NCBI GenBank assembly: GCA_963925735.1
Contig: CAWUUH010000011.1
Location: 1 to 64,000, forward strand
DNA from: UBA4582 sp013204195
Lineage (GTDB): Bacteria > Pseudomonadota > Gammaproteobacteria > Pseudomonadales > Azotimanducaceae
Length of the DNA: 64,000 nt
Reading direction: 5' to 3'
Both the position numbers and the translations under genes were made by a program. The notes under the pieces were generated by a model. The model was not told the origin of the DNA. It made no database searches and was given only the letters and a program-made list of their open reading frames with translations. Below, one piece after another: positions 42,363-51,273 of this stretch. The stretch's first letter is position 1; every line of letters starts with the position of its first letter.

Positions 42363-42486
42363 GGCTGATATCTACACGATGTGTCGTTATCGCCCTGTCG
42401 CTATCGAGGGCGGTGAATGACGCTGCTATTCGACCTTGCATTAGGGCGATTCCAGGGTCTAGATAGCCGCCAGTATACAATAAGCG

Positions 42487-42975
42487 TCAAGGCTTGGCTT
42501 GAGTTGCCGTTGAATTGTCATGCTTAGATTTGCGCCGTCGATCTTGGTGTCGCAGAAATTTGGCAGCGCGGGCACGCTCATCGGGGTTCAACTTTCTGAA
42601 AATATTCAACATTTCACTGTGCATCAAAGCTTGATAGGTGCTGGAGGTTTGCTCCAGATCGTTCAGTGCGGCGGCGAGGGCGACATCGTCCAGTGGATCT
42701 GTCAGTAGCGCCTGATGGAATGCGCGCTGAGCGAGGCGCATCTCTTGCCGAACGGGCCTGACCTTTTGTGCATGTGCCTGCAACTCAGGTGCCAGCGTCT
42801 GACGCACGGCTGGATCCAGGTCACGAACAATCCAACCGAGATGGTTGGGGAACGGCCCCGCAGGAGGACCATTAAGAACCCGCCCAACGATAGCGCCTAT
42901 GAATAGCAGATTGATGGCCAGGGATGAGATCAGGGCAATCAACAGGAGTTTACGATTGTTGGTTTGCGTCGTCAT
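42487..42975 (-). CDS. Periplasmic heavy-metal sensor-like protein (CnrX/Spy/CpxP type)
   Basis: Membrane-anchored periplasmic helical protein of 162 residues: a signal-anchor helix (about 9-30) and a Metal_resist/Spy-CpxP helical hairpin (RPVRQEMRLAQRAFHQALL ... LEQTSSTYQALMHSEML), with a LNPDERARAAKFL end as in CnrX-like sensors and a basic C-terminal tail. It starts inside the stop of the anti-sigma gene (ATGA) and is last of four genes: EF-hand, ECF sigma, anti-sigma, this sensor. By analogy with CnrYXH it may detect metal and release the sigma factor; the metal is unknown. Confidence 0.7.
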   Translation of the reverse strand: MTTQTNNRKLLLIALISSLAINLLFIGAIVGRVLNGPPAGPFPNHLGWIVRDLDPAVRQTLAPELQAHAQKVRPVRQEMRLAQRAFHQALLTDPLDDVALAAALNDLEQTSSTYQALMHSEMLNIFRKLNPDERARAAKFLRHQDRRRKSKHDNSTATQAKP

Positions 42976-43445
42976 GGATAGGTCTCCAATGTGTCAGCCG
43001 TCAGTGCCAGCAGGTAAACCTGCTCGTCCCAGCTATCGCTTTCATCAAGAGCGCTAATATTGAGGTTACTCCCGATAAATAGACCAATCAGTAATGGGAT
43101 AGCTGCGACCAAACCTGGCCGCCATAGGAGGCTGGGTAGGGTTTGTGGGGGCATAAGCCAGTTCAAAAAATGACTTAACAGGCCGTTATTTTTGGTTGTT
43201 TGAACATCCGATTGGGTGGTTGACGAACCGATGACGCGAGCAAAAATTCGAGCCTCAAGACCGTTTAGCGGTGCCACGGTGGCGGCGTTGAGGCGTCTGT
43301 CCAGGTCGTCGTGTCGGGCGAGTAGGCGTTGAGCCTCAGGCTGTTGCTCGGCGAAAAGACTTGCCGCCTGGCGCTCTGCTTGTGGCCAATGTTGTGGTTG
43401 GCTACCGTAGGCCTCAACAATTTGAGTAAATCTGTTCAGCTGCAT
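42972..43445 (-). CDS. Putative anti-sigma factor (single-pass membrane protein)
   Basis: A 157-residue protein with a soluble N-terminal helical region (about 1-105) and one predicted membrane helix near 110-127 (GLVAAIPLLIGLFIGSNL), then a short periplasmic tail. No zinc motif HxxxCxxC is seen. The call rests on position: it overlaps the ECF sigma gene by 10 nt and is followed by a periplasmic sensor, the usual sigma/anti-sigma layout. Sequence similarity to known anti-sigma factors is not evident by eye. Confidence 0.65.
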   Translation of the reverse strand: MQLNRFTQIVEAYGSQPQHWPQAERQAASLFAEQQPEAQRLLARHDDLDRRLNAATVAPLNGLEARIFARVIGSSTTQSDVQTTKNNGLLSHFLNWLMPPQTLPSLLWRPGLVAAIPLLIGLFIGSNLNISALDESDSWDEQVYLLALTADTLETYP

Positions 43446-43981
43446 GTGGGGTTTTCCAGTATTGATCTCAACTTGCGTCGGCCGCGAGCCAGCAATGACT
43501 CGAGGGCATCGACGGAGACGTCAAGTATCATGGCTGCCTCGATATTCGACAACTCTTGATAGTGGCATAGAATGATGGCGCTGCGTTGTCGTTCAGGTAG
43601 GGCTGACAACGCCAGCGTGACATCCTGGCGGCGAGTGCTGCCTTCAAGGACAGCATCAGGCTCGATACCGCCAGTGCTGTCGGTGGGCTGCGCTTTTGAA
43701 TCCAGCCGGTTATGTTTGCGAAAATAGTCGATGCAAAGGTTATGCGCGATTCGGTGAAGCCAGGTGGACACCCCGGCGAGCTGGGGGTCGAAGCGATCGG
43801 CTTGGGTCCAGAGCCGCAAAAACACCTCCTGAACAATATCTTCTGTCTCTGCAGCTTGCCCGGTCATCCTTAGAACAAAGCGGCTGACGGCTGGGAGCTG
43901 GCGATGTAATAGCTGCTGATAAGCATCTTTCTGACCCCGGCTAATCTGCTCAATCAGTTGTCTGTCCGTGAATTCAACCAA
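43436..43981 (-). CDS. ECF-type RNA polymerase sigma-70 factor
   Basis: Alternative sigma factor of 181 residues. Region 2 contains AETEDIVQEVFLRLWTQADRFDP and STWLHRIAHNLCIDYFRKH; region 4 contains LSALPERQRSAIILCHYQELSNIEAAMILDVSVDALESLLARGRRKLR. Region 3 is absent, as in ECF members. It overlaps the putative anti-sigma gene by 10 nt, a hallmark of translationally coupled partners, and follows an EF-hand gene by 37 nt. Targets are unknown. Confidence 0.92.
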   Translation of the reverse strand: MVEFTDRQLIEQISRGQKDAYQQLLHRQLPAVSRFVLRMTGQAAETEDIVQEVFLRLWTQADRFDPQLAGVSTWLHRIAHNLCIDYFRKHNRLDSKAQPTDSTGGIEPDAVLEGSTRRQDVTLALSALPERQRSAIILCHYQELSNIEAAMILDVSVDALESLLARGRRKLRSILENPTCS

Positions 43982-44018
43982 TTAAATCGCCACCCAGCCT
44001 CGCCTCGATCGCTATCGG

Positions 44019-44504
44019 TTAATCTTCGATGTCTGTTTCGACCGCATCATCATAATCTTCATCGTGCCGACGATGGCCTTTTTTGCTACCGGGACGGCGT
44101 AATTCATCTGCAGACAGCTGACCATCCTGGTTGATATCCATGCGGTTGAAAGCCGCCTGTCTGGCTTCATTCGGCGTTATTTTACCGTCTTTGTCGATAT
44201 CCATAGTCGCGAATTTTTCTTCCATGCCGGCCATGCGTTCTGCCATACGCGCCTGGTGTTCAGCTATTTTTTCGCTCTGCTGAGCCCTCATTTCTGCCAT
44301 TGAAATCGCACCGTCATGGTCGGTGTCGGCCTTGGTCATCCGATCTTGGCCGCGCGGCTGAAACTCGTCCAGGGTGATGACGCCATCCTTGTTGGCGTCC
44401 ATTTTATCCAGCATGTGCTTCTGAAGTTTGCCGCCTGCGGCAAGTGCCGGCAAGGTTAAGAGCGCCAAGGTGAGGGCTAGGGTCGCGCGAGAAATCGACA
44501 ACAT
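44019..44504 (-). CDS. Exported EF-hand calcium-binding protein
   Basis: A 161-residue protein with a signal peptide (about 1-22, cleavage near ALAAG) and four EF-hand loops: DANKDGVITLDEF, DTDHDGAISMAEM, DIDKDGKITPNEA and DINQDGQLSADEL. The C-terminus is a basic patch followed by an acidic tail (DEDYDDAVETDIED). It is the first gene of the sigma cassette, under a predicted sigma-70 promoter with a GGAG ribosome site. It probably binds calcium in the periplasm; a sensing or buffering role linked to the ECF system is an inference. Confidence 0.85.
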   Translation of the reverse strand: MLSISRATLALTLALLTLPALAAGGKLQKHMLDKMDANKDGVITLDEFQPRGQDRMTKADTDHDGAISMAEMRAQQSEKIAEHQARMAERMAGMEEKFATMDIDKDGKITPNEARQAAFNRMDINQDGQLSADELRRPGSKKGHRRHDEDYDDAVETDIED

Positions 44505-44532
44505 AATATAACTCCAATGAGAAAGTGGTTTT

Positions 44533-44561
44533 GTTATAGGTTGTACGCCCCGCGAAGTTAA
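44533..44561 (-). promoter_or_regulatory. Sigma-70 promoter of the EF-hand/ECF operon
   Basis: Minus-strand TTAACT, 17-nt spacer, TATAAC: four of six and five of six matches. The start would be near 44526, giving a 22-nt leader with GGAG before the EF-hand ATG. An ECF-type GGAAC-N16-CGTC motif was looked for and not found. Confidence 0.5.
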
Positions 44562-44592
44562 ATCCGTCGATCACGTTTGAGAAATATTCGGC

Positions 44593-45006
44593 TTAGAAGG
44601 GTTTGACGACGACCAGAATTAAAATCGGGATGACGATTAAGAGTGCGAGTTCGTTATAGATACGAAAAAACAGGGAGGTTCTGATGGTTTGACCCAGCGC
44701 CATCTGCTTGATGTAGCGAAAGGACTGGCCGTGATACGCCAATAGCAACACAACAAAACCTAATTTTGCCACCAGCCAGTTGCCGGAAAATCCGAAGCCC
44801 AACCACAGCCAGGTTCCCAGTCCGAGCGCGAGTAGCGCCATGACGCTAGAAAAGCGAAACAGCTTTTGGCCCATAATAATCAATCGCTGAACATCTTCCC
44901 CGGCCTGCTTGCCCTCAACATAGTGGACGAGTATGCGCGGCAGATAAAACAGGCCGGCCATCCAAGCCATAACAAAGAGGATATGGAACGTTTTTACCCA
45001 CAACAT
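44593..45006 (-). CDS. hemJ: Protoporphyrinogen oxidase HemJ
   Basis: Inner-membrane enzyme of the penultimate haem step, found in many gammaproteobacteria that lack HemG and HemY. The 137 residues form four membrane helices; the conserved His8 in KTFHILFVMAWMAGLFYLPR and the later GTWLWLG and YHGQSFRYIKQM segments are typical. It is a single-gene unit between the sigma cassette and an SDR gene. Confidence 0.9.
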   Translation of the reverse strand: MLWVKTFHILFVMAWMAGLFYLPRILVHYVEGKQAGEDVQRLIIMGQKLFRFSSVMALLALGLGTWLWLGFGFSGNWLVAKLGFVVLLLAYHGQSFRYIKQMALGQTIRTSLFFRIYNELALLIVIPILILVVVKPF

Positions 45007-45050
45007 GACGGTCTACTCCGATTCAATGATATCTGCCGAAATGAAAACGC

Positions 45051-45839
45051 TTATACGATGCCAAGTGCGCCGCCATCAACCCGAATATTTTGGCCGTTGA
45101 CGAAGCTGGCATTCTGGCTGCAGAGAAACACCACAATATCGGCAACTTCCTGGCGGGTCGCGATGCGCCCGACTGGGTTGGGCGCAAAGTGTTTGACGAT
45201 CATCGTCTCTGCGGCGTCAAAAGTATCGCCCCAGCCCGCCTTGCGGGCCCGTGCCAGGTAGGTCTCTTCAACTTCGGCGGTGCGAATCAATCCTGGTGAA
45301 ACCAGATTAACAGTAATGCCGGTGGCGCTTAGTTCTTGTGCCAGACTGACGGTCATGTTGGCTAGTGCGCCTTTGGCTGCATAGTACTGAGGCGACGTTT
45401 TATTCGGCCGAGTTGAACCAACAGTGCCGAGGTTCACGACCCGTCCCCAGCCTGTCTTGATCATGTCGGGGGTGAATCCCTGAACCATGCGGACAATCGA
45501 TAGCGTGTTTTTTTGGTACGCGGTCAGCCAATCTTCGCTGGTGGCTGTCTGCCAACGACCGGGGTCTGCCGTGCCATAGTTATTGACAAGAATGTCGACC
45601 CCATCCGTCAGTTCCTTGACTGCTCGAATGACCTGCTCGGAACCCTGTTCATTAGTAATATCGCCCCAGACGGCACTGGCATTCTCGACCTGTTTGGCGA
45701 TAGCGGCGGAGTCGCCCTCTGCCTGACTGTGAAAAATCACTCTGGCGCCCTCAGTCGCTAGCCGTTCAGCGATCATCAACCCTGTGCCGCGATTGCTGCC
45801 AGTTACCAGCGCGACTTTATTGTTGATGCCTAAATTCAT
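45051..45839 (-). CDS. SDR-family oxidoreductase
   Basis: Short-chain dehydrogenase/reductase of 262 residues. It has the nucleotide-binding TGSNRGTG (14-21), NNYG, catalytic Ser in NLGTVGS, YxxxK as YYAAKGALANM, and the C-terminal RVDGGALGIV. The fold resembles 3-oxoacyl-ACP reductases (FabG-like), but no fatty-acid genes are nearby, so the substrate is unknown. It is divergent from the TauE gene. Confidence 0.9.
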   Translation of the reverse strand: MNLGINNKVALVTGSNRGTGLMIAERLATEGARVIFHSQAEGDSAAIAKQVENASAVWGDITNEQGSEQVIRAVKELTDGVDILVNNYGTADPGRWQTATSEDWLTAYQKNTLSIVRMVQGFTPDMIKTGWGRVVNLGTVGSTRPNKTSPQYYAAKGALANMTVSLAQELSATGITVNLVSPGLIRTAEVEETYLARARKAGWGDTFDAAETMIVKHFAPNPVGRIATRQEVADIVVFLCSQNASFVNGQNIRVDGGALGIV

Positions 45840-45924
45840 GAGTTTCTGCCTGCCTGAGAGATAAATGATTCCAGTTTGACTATGGATTCCCTATAGTCGT
45901 GGCCTCTGATCATGCGCCAATCCT

Positions 45925-46665
45925 ATGCTTGATATCAACAGTTTGGTTTTTCTACTTCTCGTTGCCTTGGGTGCGATGGTCCAGACCATCACCGGGTTCG
46001 CGATGGGGCTGATTGTCATGGGTGGCGTCACGGCCCTTGGCTTGGCGCCATTGGCTGAGACGGCGGCGGTGGTCAGCGTTATATCCTTGGTCAATACGCT
46101 GGTTGCGTTGCGGCATTGCCGCAAGCTAATCAATTTTTCCTATGTCCGCATTATCGCCGCGACCCTGCTGCCCGCGCTGATTGCGGGTGTGTTGACTCTT
46201 GACTACTTTGTCGCCGACTACTACGACTATTTGCGGATGTTATTGGGTGGTGTAATCGTTAGTGCCGGTGTCTTGTTAATGCTGACGCCCGCGCCTTACC
46301 AGGAACCCTCCGGCCCTGGGTTGAAAATGTTCGCGGGTCTGGCGGCAGGTCTTATGGGCGGTATGTACAGCGCCGGCGGCGCGCCGTTGGCTTATCTGAT
46401 GTATCGTCAGCCATTGGCTGTCAATGTGGTGCGCGCCTCGTTATTGTTTCTGTTTAGCTTATCAACCTCGGGTCGAATGTTGGTAGTGGGGATTAGCGGT
46501 CAAATTAATAGCAACATTGTGCTGCTCTCGATGTTGGCGATCCCGCTGGTAATTGTGGTGACCATGCTGACTGCGCGGATCAATCATCGATTGCCGGATG
46601 CATTGGTGCGCCGCGGAGCCTTCGTTCTGTTGATCCTGCTGGGTTTGTTTTTGCTGTTTGGTTAG
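45925..46665 (+). CDS. TauE/SafE-family membrane permease
   Basis: A 246-residue integral membrane protein with about eight hydrophobic helices and the family repeat: LGAMVQTITGFAMGLIVMG in the first half and AAGLMGGMYSAGGAPLAYLMY in the second. Members export sulphite, sulphoacetate or related organic anions; the substrate here cannot be told. It is convergent with a GNAT gene, 2 nt apart. Confidence 0.88.
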   Translation: MLDINSLVFLLLVALGAMVQTITGFAMGLIVMGGVTALGLAPLAETAAVVSVISLVNTLVALRHCRKLINFSYVRIIAATLLPALIAGVLTLDYFVADYYDYLRMLLGGVIVSAGVLLMLTPAPYQEPSGPGLKMFAGLAAGLMGGMYSAGGAPLAYLMYRQPLAVNVVRASLLFLFSLSTSGRMLVVGISGQINSNIVLLSMLAIPLVIVVTMLTARINHRLPDALVRRGAFVLLILLGLFLLFG

Positions 46666-46667
46666 GC

Positions 46668-47207
46668 TTAGCCTAAGGTTTTTTCAACCCATAGAGTGTC
46701 CCAATATCGATCGAACTTGCGGCCCACTTCGTTCAGTCGGGCGACCTCGGAAAATTCGAAAGACTTGTGTAGGGCCAGGCTCGCGAGATTGGGTAAGGTG
46801 ATGATGCCGTAACACCGGTGCAGGTCATGCTGGTTGAGGTGTCGAAACAATTCCGCATATAAAATTTTGCCATAACCTTGGCCGCCGACATGGGGGGCAA
46901 GATAGATACTACATTCCACAGAGGTGTCGTAGGCCGCTTTAGGTCTGAACGCCGCGCTGCTGGCATAGCCGATAACCTGTTGCTTGACCTCGAGGACGAG
47001 ACACTGGTGAACTGACGCTGGGTCGAATTGATCAAACCAAGGACGTCGAGTCGCCACTGTAAACGGCGCCAGATCAAATGTGATGGCAGTGTTCAAGACG
47101 TAATGGTTGTAGATCTGGGTGATCGAAGCCAGGTCGGCTAGAGTTGCGTGGCGAACAAGGTTTGCGATGGGTTTTTTTATCATTTGCATGACGAAATAAT
47201 AAACCAT
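46668..47207 (-). CDS. GNAT N-acetyltransferase (phosphinothricin acetyltransferase-like)
   Basis: A 179-residue acetyltransferase with the family start VRHATLADLASITQIYNHYVLNTAITFD, the acetyl-CoA loop APHVGGQGYGKILY and the C-terminal LHKSFEFSEVARLNEVGRKFDRYWDTLWVEK. These segments match the Pat/Bar/YncA group that acetylates phosphinothricin, methionine sulphoximine or related amines. The start is uncertain: Met codons at 47207, 47189 and 47183 all lack a clear ribosome site. Confidence 0.85.
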   Translation of the reverse strand: MVYYFVMQMIKKPIANLVRHATLADLASITQIYNHYVLNTAITFDLAPFTVATRRPWFDQFDPASVHQCLVLEVKQQVIGYASSAAFRPKAAYDTSVECSIYLAPHVGGQGYGKILYAELFRHLNQHDLHRCYGIITLPNLASLALHKSFEFSEVARLNEVGRKFDRYWDTLWVEKTLG

Positions 47208-47263
47208 TTAGGGGAAACCAAGTAATATATCGCTACAGCTTGTGACAATGAATTGACCACTTT

Positions 47264-48451
47264 ATGCCAGATTTTGACGATATCCGACCTTATCATGATG
47301 ATGAGGTCGAGCAGGTCCTGAAAAGCCTGCTGAAGGATCAGGATTTTTTGAGCTTTCTGGCAAAATTCCGTCTTAAGTTTGCCTATAAGCGCTTGCCCCG
47401 ATTGACTCGGCAGTTCGTTCGGCTGACGCTGGCGTGGCAACTGCGCAAAATTCATAATATTAAAGACTTCCAGTTGGCTGTGGCCCTCACAGCTAAAAAA
47501 TTGGTCAAAGAAACCATGACCAGCTTTCACAGTGAAGGGCTAGAGCAGCTCGATCCGAGTCAAGCGTATCTCTATGTGGGTAATCACAGGGATATTGCCG
47601 GCGATTCTATGCTGTTGGATTACGCGTTGTATCTATTGGGTCGCGATACTGCGCGAATTGCAGTAGGTGATAATCTGGTGCAGAGACAATTCGCAACGGA
47701 TTTAATGAAGCTCAACAAGAGCTTCTTCATCCGTCGATCTGAAACCGGTGCGAAAAAAGTCTATGCCGCGTTACTGCAATCTTCTCAATACCTACACGAA
47801 TCAATTAATAGTCACAACTCGGTCTGGATTGCACAGAGTGAAGGTCGGGCGAAGAACGGGGTTGATCTCACTGATCCGGCAGTGATTAAAATGCTGGTGC
47901 TGGCAGAGCGCAAGAAAGACTTGGCTGACGTGATTCGTGACTTAAACATAGTGCCCGTTGCTATCTCCTATGAATTCGATCCTTGCGACGTGTTGAAGGC
48001 TCAAGAGCTTCACAGCATAGCGACTCAGGGGAGTTACACGAAAGTGCCGGGAGAAGATCTGCTCAATTTAGTGAAGGGGCTGGGTGACTTCAAGGGCAGG
48101 GTGACCTTACGTTTTGGTCATGCCCTGACCGGGCAGTTTGAAATACCGGAACAGGTCGCTGCCGAAATTGACAGGCAAATACTTGATGGTTTGCAGCTCT
48201 ATCCGATTAACTACTGGGCGTTGGAGCAGCTGGCGTTACCTGCCGACGATGCATCAGTGGATGCTGGTCTCGACGAGTATCGAGCGGTCTGGCATCAGGT
48301 GGGGCATCTTGCCAACGTCAAAGATTCGGGGGCGTTGGTGAGTCGATTCGAGCAGTGTCCGGCGGAGTGTCGCCGAGAATGGCTGCAAATGTATGCCAAT
48401 CCCGTGGTCAATAAGGTTCGGCATGGCGCCGCAAATTTGACGCCTGCCTGA
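47264..48451 (+). CDS. PlsC-like glycerol-phosphate acyltransferase family protein
   Basis: A 395-residue protein of the LPLAT family. It starts MPDFDDIRPYHDDEV, a typical start for this gammaproteobacterial group. The acyltransferase motif is YVGNHRDIAGDSMLLDYALY (HRDxxGD variant of HxxxxD), followed by KLNKSFFIRR, the EGRAKNG box and VPVAISYEFDPCD. Related proteins are annotated as glycerol acyltransferase; the substrate is not proven. It is divergent from the GNAT gene and convergent with srkA. Confidence 0.85.
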   Translation: MPDFDDIRPYHDDEVEQVLKSLLKDQDFLSFLAKFRLKFAYKRLPRLTRQFVRLTLAWQLRKIHNIKDFQLAVALTAKKLVKETMTSFHSEGLEQLDPSQAYLYVGNHRDIAGDSMLLDYALYLLGRDTARIAVGDNLVQRQFATDLMKLNKSFFIRRSETGAKKVYAALLQSSQYLHESINSHNSVWIAQSEGRAKNGVDLTDPAVIKMLVLAERKKDLADVIRDLNIVPVAISYEFDPCDVLKAQELHSIATQGSYTKVPGEDLLNLVKGLGDFKGRVTLRFGHALTGQFEIPEQVAAEIDRQILDGLQLYPINYWALEQLALPADDASVDAGLDEYRAVWHQVGHLANVKDSGALVSRFEQCPAECRREWLQMYANPVVNKVRHGAANLTPA

Positions 48452-48485
48452 GACTGTTGTCGCTGACGAGTCGGCCTGTCTAGCG

Positions 48486-49475
48486 TCAATCAAACAGTTG
48501 CAGCGTGGGTTCAGAGAGTTTCGACCATTGTTCCCGCAACTCAAGAATATGTTCGGACCAGTAGCGTTCCGTATTGAAGAAAGTAAACGCCATCGGAAAT
48601 GCCGGGTCATCCCAGCGTCGGGCAATCCAAGCCGCGTGATACATCATGCGTAAAGTCCTGAGCGGCTCGATGAGACGGAGCTGCGCCGGATTAAAGTGAC
48701 AGAAGTCACGGTAGCCGCGGATGATGCGCATCACCTGCTGTTGTTGGTCTTCACGCTCGCCAGATAACATCATCCACAGATCCTGTATCGCCGGACCATT
48801 CCTGGCGTCGTCAAAATCGACGAAGTGAGGCATCTCGTCTCGCCACAATACATTGCCCATGTGGCAATCACCGTGGAGTCGAATTGACATATAGGGTGTT
48901 GACTCAAAAATATCATCAAGTTCCTTCAGTAAGAACTCGGTCACCGAGTCGTATGCTGGGCGTAATTCGGCGGGAATAAAATCGTTTTCAATCAGAAATG
49001 AGCGGGCAGCGTGACCATAATCTTGCACCGAAATGTCGGGTCTTAACTCGAAGGTGTGCTCGCCGCCAATAGCATGGATACGCCCAACATGACGTCCCAT
49101 AATTTCTAGGTTCTCGAGGCTGTCCAGTGCGGGCGCACGCCCACCGCGACGGGGGTACAGCGCAAACCGGAAGTTCGCGAATTCCGCTAAAGTGGACTCA
49201 TTAGCAATCACCAATGGCGCGACAGCGGAGACTTCATTCTCGAAGAGCTCCTGGGTGAATGTGTGCTCCTCCAGTATTTGCTTGTCTGTCCAGCGGTCGG
49301 GGCGATAGAACTTACCGATAACGGGTTCGCCATCTTCAACGCCAATCTGGTAGACGCGATTTTCGTAGCTGTTGAGCTGCAAAATACGGGCATCGCAGCG
49401 ATAGCCGACACTTTCGACCGCATCCATGACGACGTCGGGCGTTAAGTTTGTAAATGGGTGCGAGCTTATGCTCAT
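48486..49475 (-). CDS. srkA: Stress-response kinase A (SrkA/YihE)
   Basis: Cytoplasmic APH-fold serine/threonine kinase that counteracts MazF-linked death after stress in E. coli. The 329 residues contain LNSYENRVYQIGVEDGEPVIGKFYRPDRW, the catalytic loop IRLHGDCHMGNVLWRD and the metal-binding HFVDFDDARNGPAIQDLWMM. It overlaps modC by 4 nt (ATGA), so it is the last gene of nudC-modABC-srkA. Confidence 0.93.
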   Translation of the reverse strand: MSISSHPFTNLTPDVVMDAVESVGYRCDARILQLNSYENRVYQIGVEDGEPVIGKFYRPDRWTDKQILEEHTFTQELFENEVSAVAPLVIANESTLAEFANFRFALYPRRGGRAPALDSLENLEIMGRHVGRIHAIGGEHTFELRPDISVQDYGHAARSFLIENDFIPAELRPAYDSVTEFLLKELDDIFESTPYMSIRLHGDCHMGNVLWRDEMPHFVDFDDARNGPAIQDLWMMLSGEREDQQQQVMRIIRGYRDFCHFNPAQLRLIEPLRTLRMMYHAAWIARRWDDPAFPMAFTFFNTERYWSEHILELREQWSKLSEPTLQLFD

Positions 49476-50581
49476 AAGTGTTGGGCTACCTGTTGAGTCG
49501 GGTCGGTGAGTAAGGCAACGGTTTTGATTTGTATAAAGACCGCTTTGCCGGGGCTAAGTTCGAGTTGGGCGAGAGACTTTCGAGTAATTCGACTCAGAAT
49601 ATAGTGATCGTCTATTTTAATTTTCACCAGCAAACTCGGCTTTGCAGAGGCGGTTTCAATTTCACTGACTACCCCCTTGAGAATGTTGAGTATGCTGGTC
49701 TGTACAGGTGCCTGCAGCGTTAAGCTGACATCCCGGGCGGGAATGCGTAATCTGACTTTTGTGCCGGGCGGCTGACCGCACAGACTAACATAGATTGACT
49801 GGCTGCCGAGTGTTAAGCGACTGAGTCCGTAATCAGTGTCATGGGTATCGACGACACCTTCTATTACCGCGGCCACTGCATCACCCTCGTGGCTGTTGAG
49901 GGTCAGCGAGGACGCCAGATCAAAAATCCGCCCACTGGCGGTGACTCGGCCTTTATCCAGCATATAGACATCGTCCGCCAAGTAGGTGATTTCATCCAGT
50001 GCATGGCTGACATAGACAATGGGAATGTCGAGCACCCGGTGCAAACCGTCGATGTAAGGCAAAATCTGCAACCGCGCCGCGTAGTCAATGGCCCCTAGTG
50101 GTTCGTCCATCAATAGGCAGCGGGCGCCGCTGAGCAAAACCCTGGCAATGGCGACCCGTTGTGCCTCGCCACCAGATAAACTGGTGGGTCGCGCATCTAG
50201 CAGGTGATGAATGCCAAGCCAGCCACTGACCTGTTGTAGTGTTAAATCTTGGTTGCCGCGGCGCCGTTTGACGGCGTACTCGAGATTACGTCGAACCGAG
50301 AGATGTGGGAATAACTGCGGCTGCTGAAAGACATAACCAATATCACGGAGGTGCGGCGGCGTGAATTGATTGTCAGCGTGCCAAATTTGCTCATCGCTGC
50401 TGATCAAAATCTGGTCGCTGGGCTTGGTGTGCTCTAACCCGGCCAGCAGGCGCAGCACGGTGCTTTTTCCGGAGCCAGAGGGGCCGTATAACGCGGTAAC
50501 CCCGGTTGGCTTGACTGTCAGGTCTACTGCCAGCGTAAAGCCAGAGGCGCGGGTCAAATGAATTTTGGCATTTATTTGCAT
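49472..50581 (-). CDS. modC: Molybdate ABC transporter ATP-binding protein
   Basis: ATPase of the molybdate importer. The 369 residues have Walker A GPSGSGKST (35-43), the Q-loop VFQQPQLFPHLS, signature LSGGEAQRVAIARVLL, Walker B CLLMDEPLGAID and the H-loop YVSHALDEI. The C-terminal TOBE domain (about 290-365) binds molybdate and can allow feedback. It is 2 nt after modB. Confidence 0.96.
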   Translation of the reverse strand: MQINAKIHLTRASGFTLAVDLTVKPTGVTALYGPSGSGKSTVLRLLAGLEHTKPSDQILISSDEQIWHADNQFTPPHLRDIGYVFQQPQLFPHLSVRRNLEYAVKRRRGNQDLTLQQVSGWLGIHHLLDARPTSLSGGEAQRVAIARVLLSGARCLLMDEPLGAIDYAARLQILPYIDGLHRVLDIPIVYVSHALDEITYLADDVYMLDKGRVTASGRIFDLASSLTLNSHEGDAVAAVIEGVVDTHDTDYGLSRLTLGSQSIYVSLCGQPPGTKVRLRIPARDVSLTLQAPVQTSILNILKGVVSEIETASAKPSLLVKIKIDDHYILSRITRKSLAQLELSPGKAVFIQIKTVALLTDPTQQVAQHL

Positions 50582-50583
50582 GC

Positions 50584-51273
50584 TTAGCTCTGACTCGCGA
50601 AACGCAGTTGCCAGCGTCGGTTTAGCGAATAGACCAGGGTCAGCAGGGTGAATGAAAAGGCGAGCAAGCCCAGTGCCATGATATGTGCCTGGTCATACTC
50701 CATTGATTCAACGTGATCAAACAGAGCGATGGATAGGACGCGGGTCTCGCCAGGAATATTGCCGCCAATCATCAGAACAATGCCAAATTCACCAATGGTG
50801 TGGGCAAAGGCAAGACAGATGGCCGTGATAAAACCCCGGCTAGAAAGGGGTACAACAACCGACAAAAACCGATCCAGTGGGGTCGCACCTAAAGTGGCTG
50901 CAGCGTCGAGCAGTGATTGCTCAATATTCTCGAACGCTACCTGCAGGGGCTGAACATAGAAGGGCAGAGAGTAGATTATCGAGCCGATCACCAGGGCGCT
51001 GAAGGTAAAGGCGAGACCTTTGCCGGTGGCCAGCAGCCACCATTGGCCGACGATGCCGTCTGGCGCAAAGGCGAGTAGTAAATAAAAGCCCAGCACTGTG
51101 GGGGGTAGAACAATGGGTAGGGCGACGACGGGCTCAATGAAAATTTTGGCGACGCCACGAGAGCGGGCCAGCCACCAGGCAATAGGAGTGCCAATGATAA
51201 TGAGCAGCACGGTAGAAGTGAGTGCTAACTGCAGTGTGATAAGCGTTGCAGTCATGTCAGGCGCCGACAGCAA
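50584..51273 (-). CDS. modB: Molybdate ABC transporter permease
   Basis: Inner-membrane permease of 229 residues with about five helices. The EAA loop is AAATLGATPLDRFLSVVVPLSSRG. The segment TIGEFGIVLMIGGNIPGETRVLSIALFDHVE is characteristic of ModB. Its start is directly next to the modA stop. Confidence 0.96.
   Translation of the reverse strand: MLSAPDMTATLITLQLALTSTVLLIIIGTPIAWWLARSRGVAKIFIEPVVALPIVLPPTVLGFYLLLAFAPDGIVGQWWLLATGKGLAFTFSALVIGSIIYSLPFYVQPLQVAFENIEQSLLDAAATLGATPLDRFLSVVVPLSSRGFITAICLAFAHTIGEFGIVLMIGGNIPGETRVLSIALFDHVESMEYDQAHIMALGLLAFSFTLLTLVYSLNRRWQLRFASQS

Noticed and set aside
44505..44592. ECF-type autoregulated promoter before the EF-hand gene
   Set aside because: A TTAACTT...CGTA pair was seen, but the spacing is about 9 nt instead of 16, so it does not fit ECF promoters.
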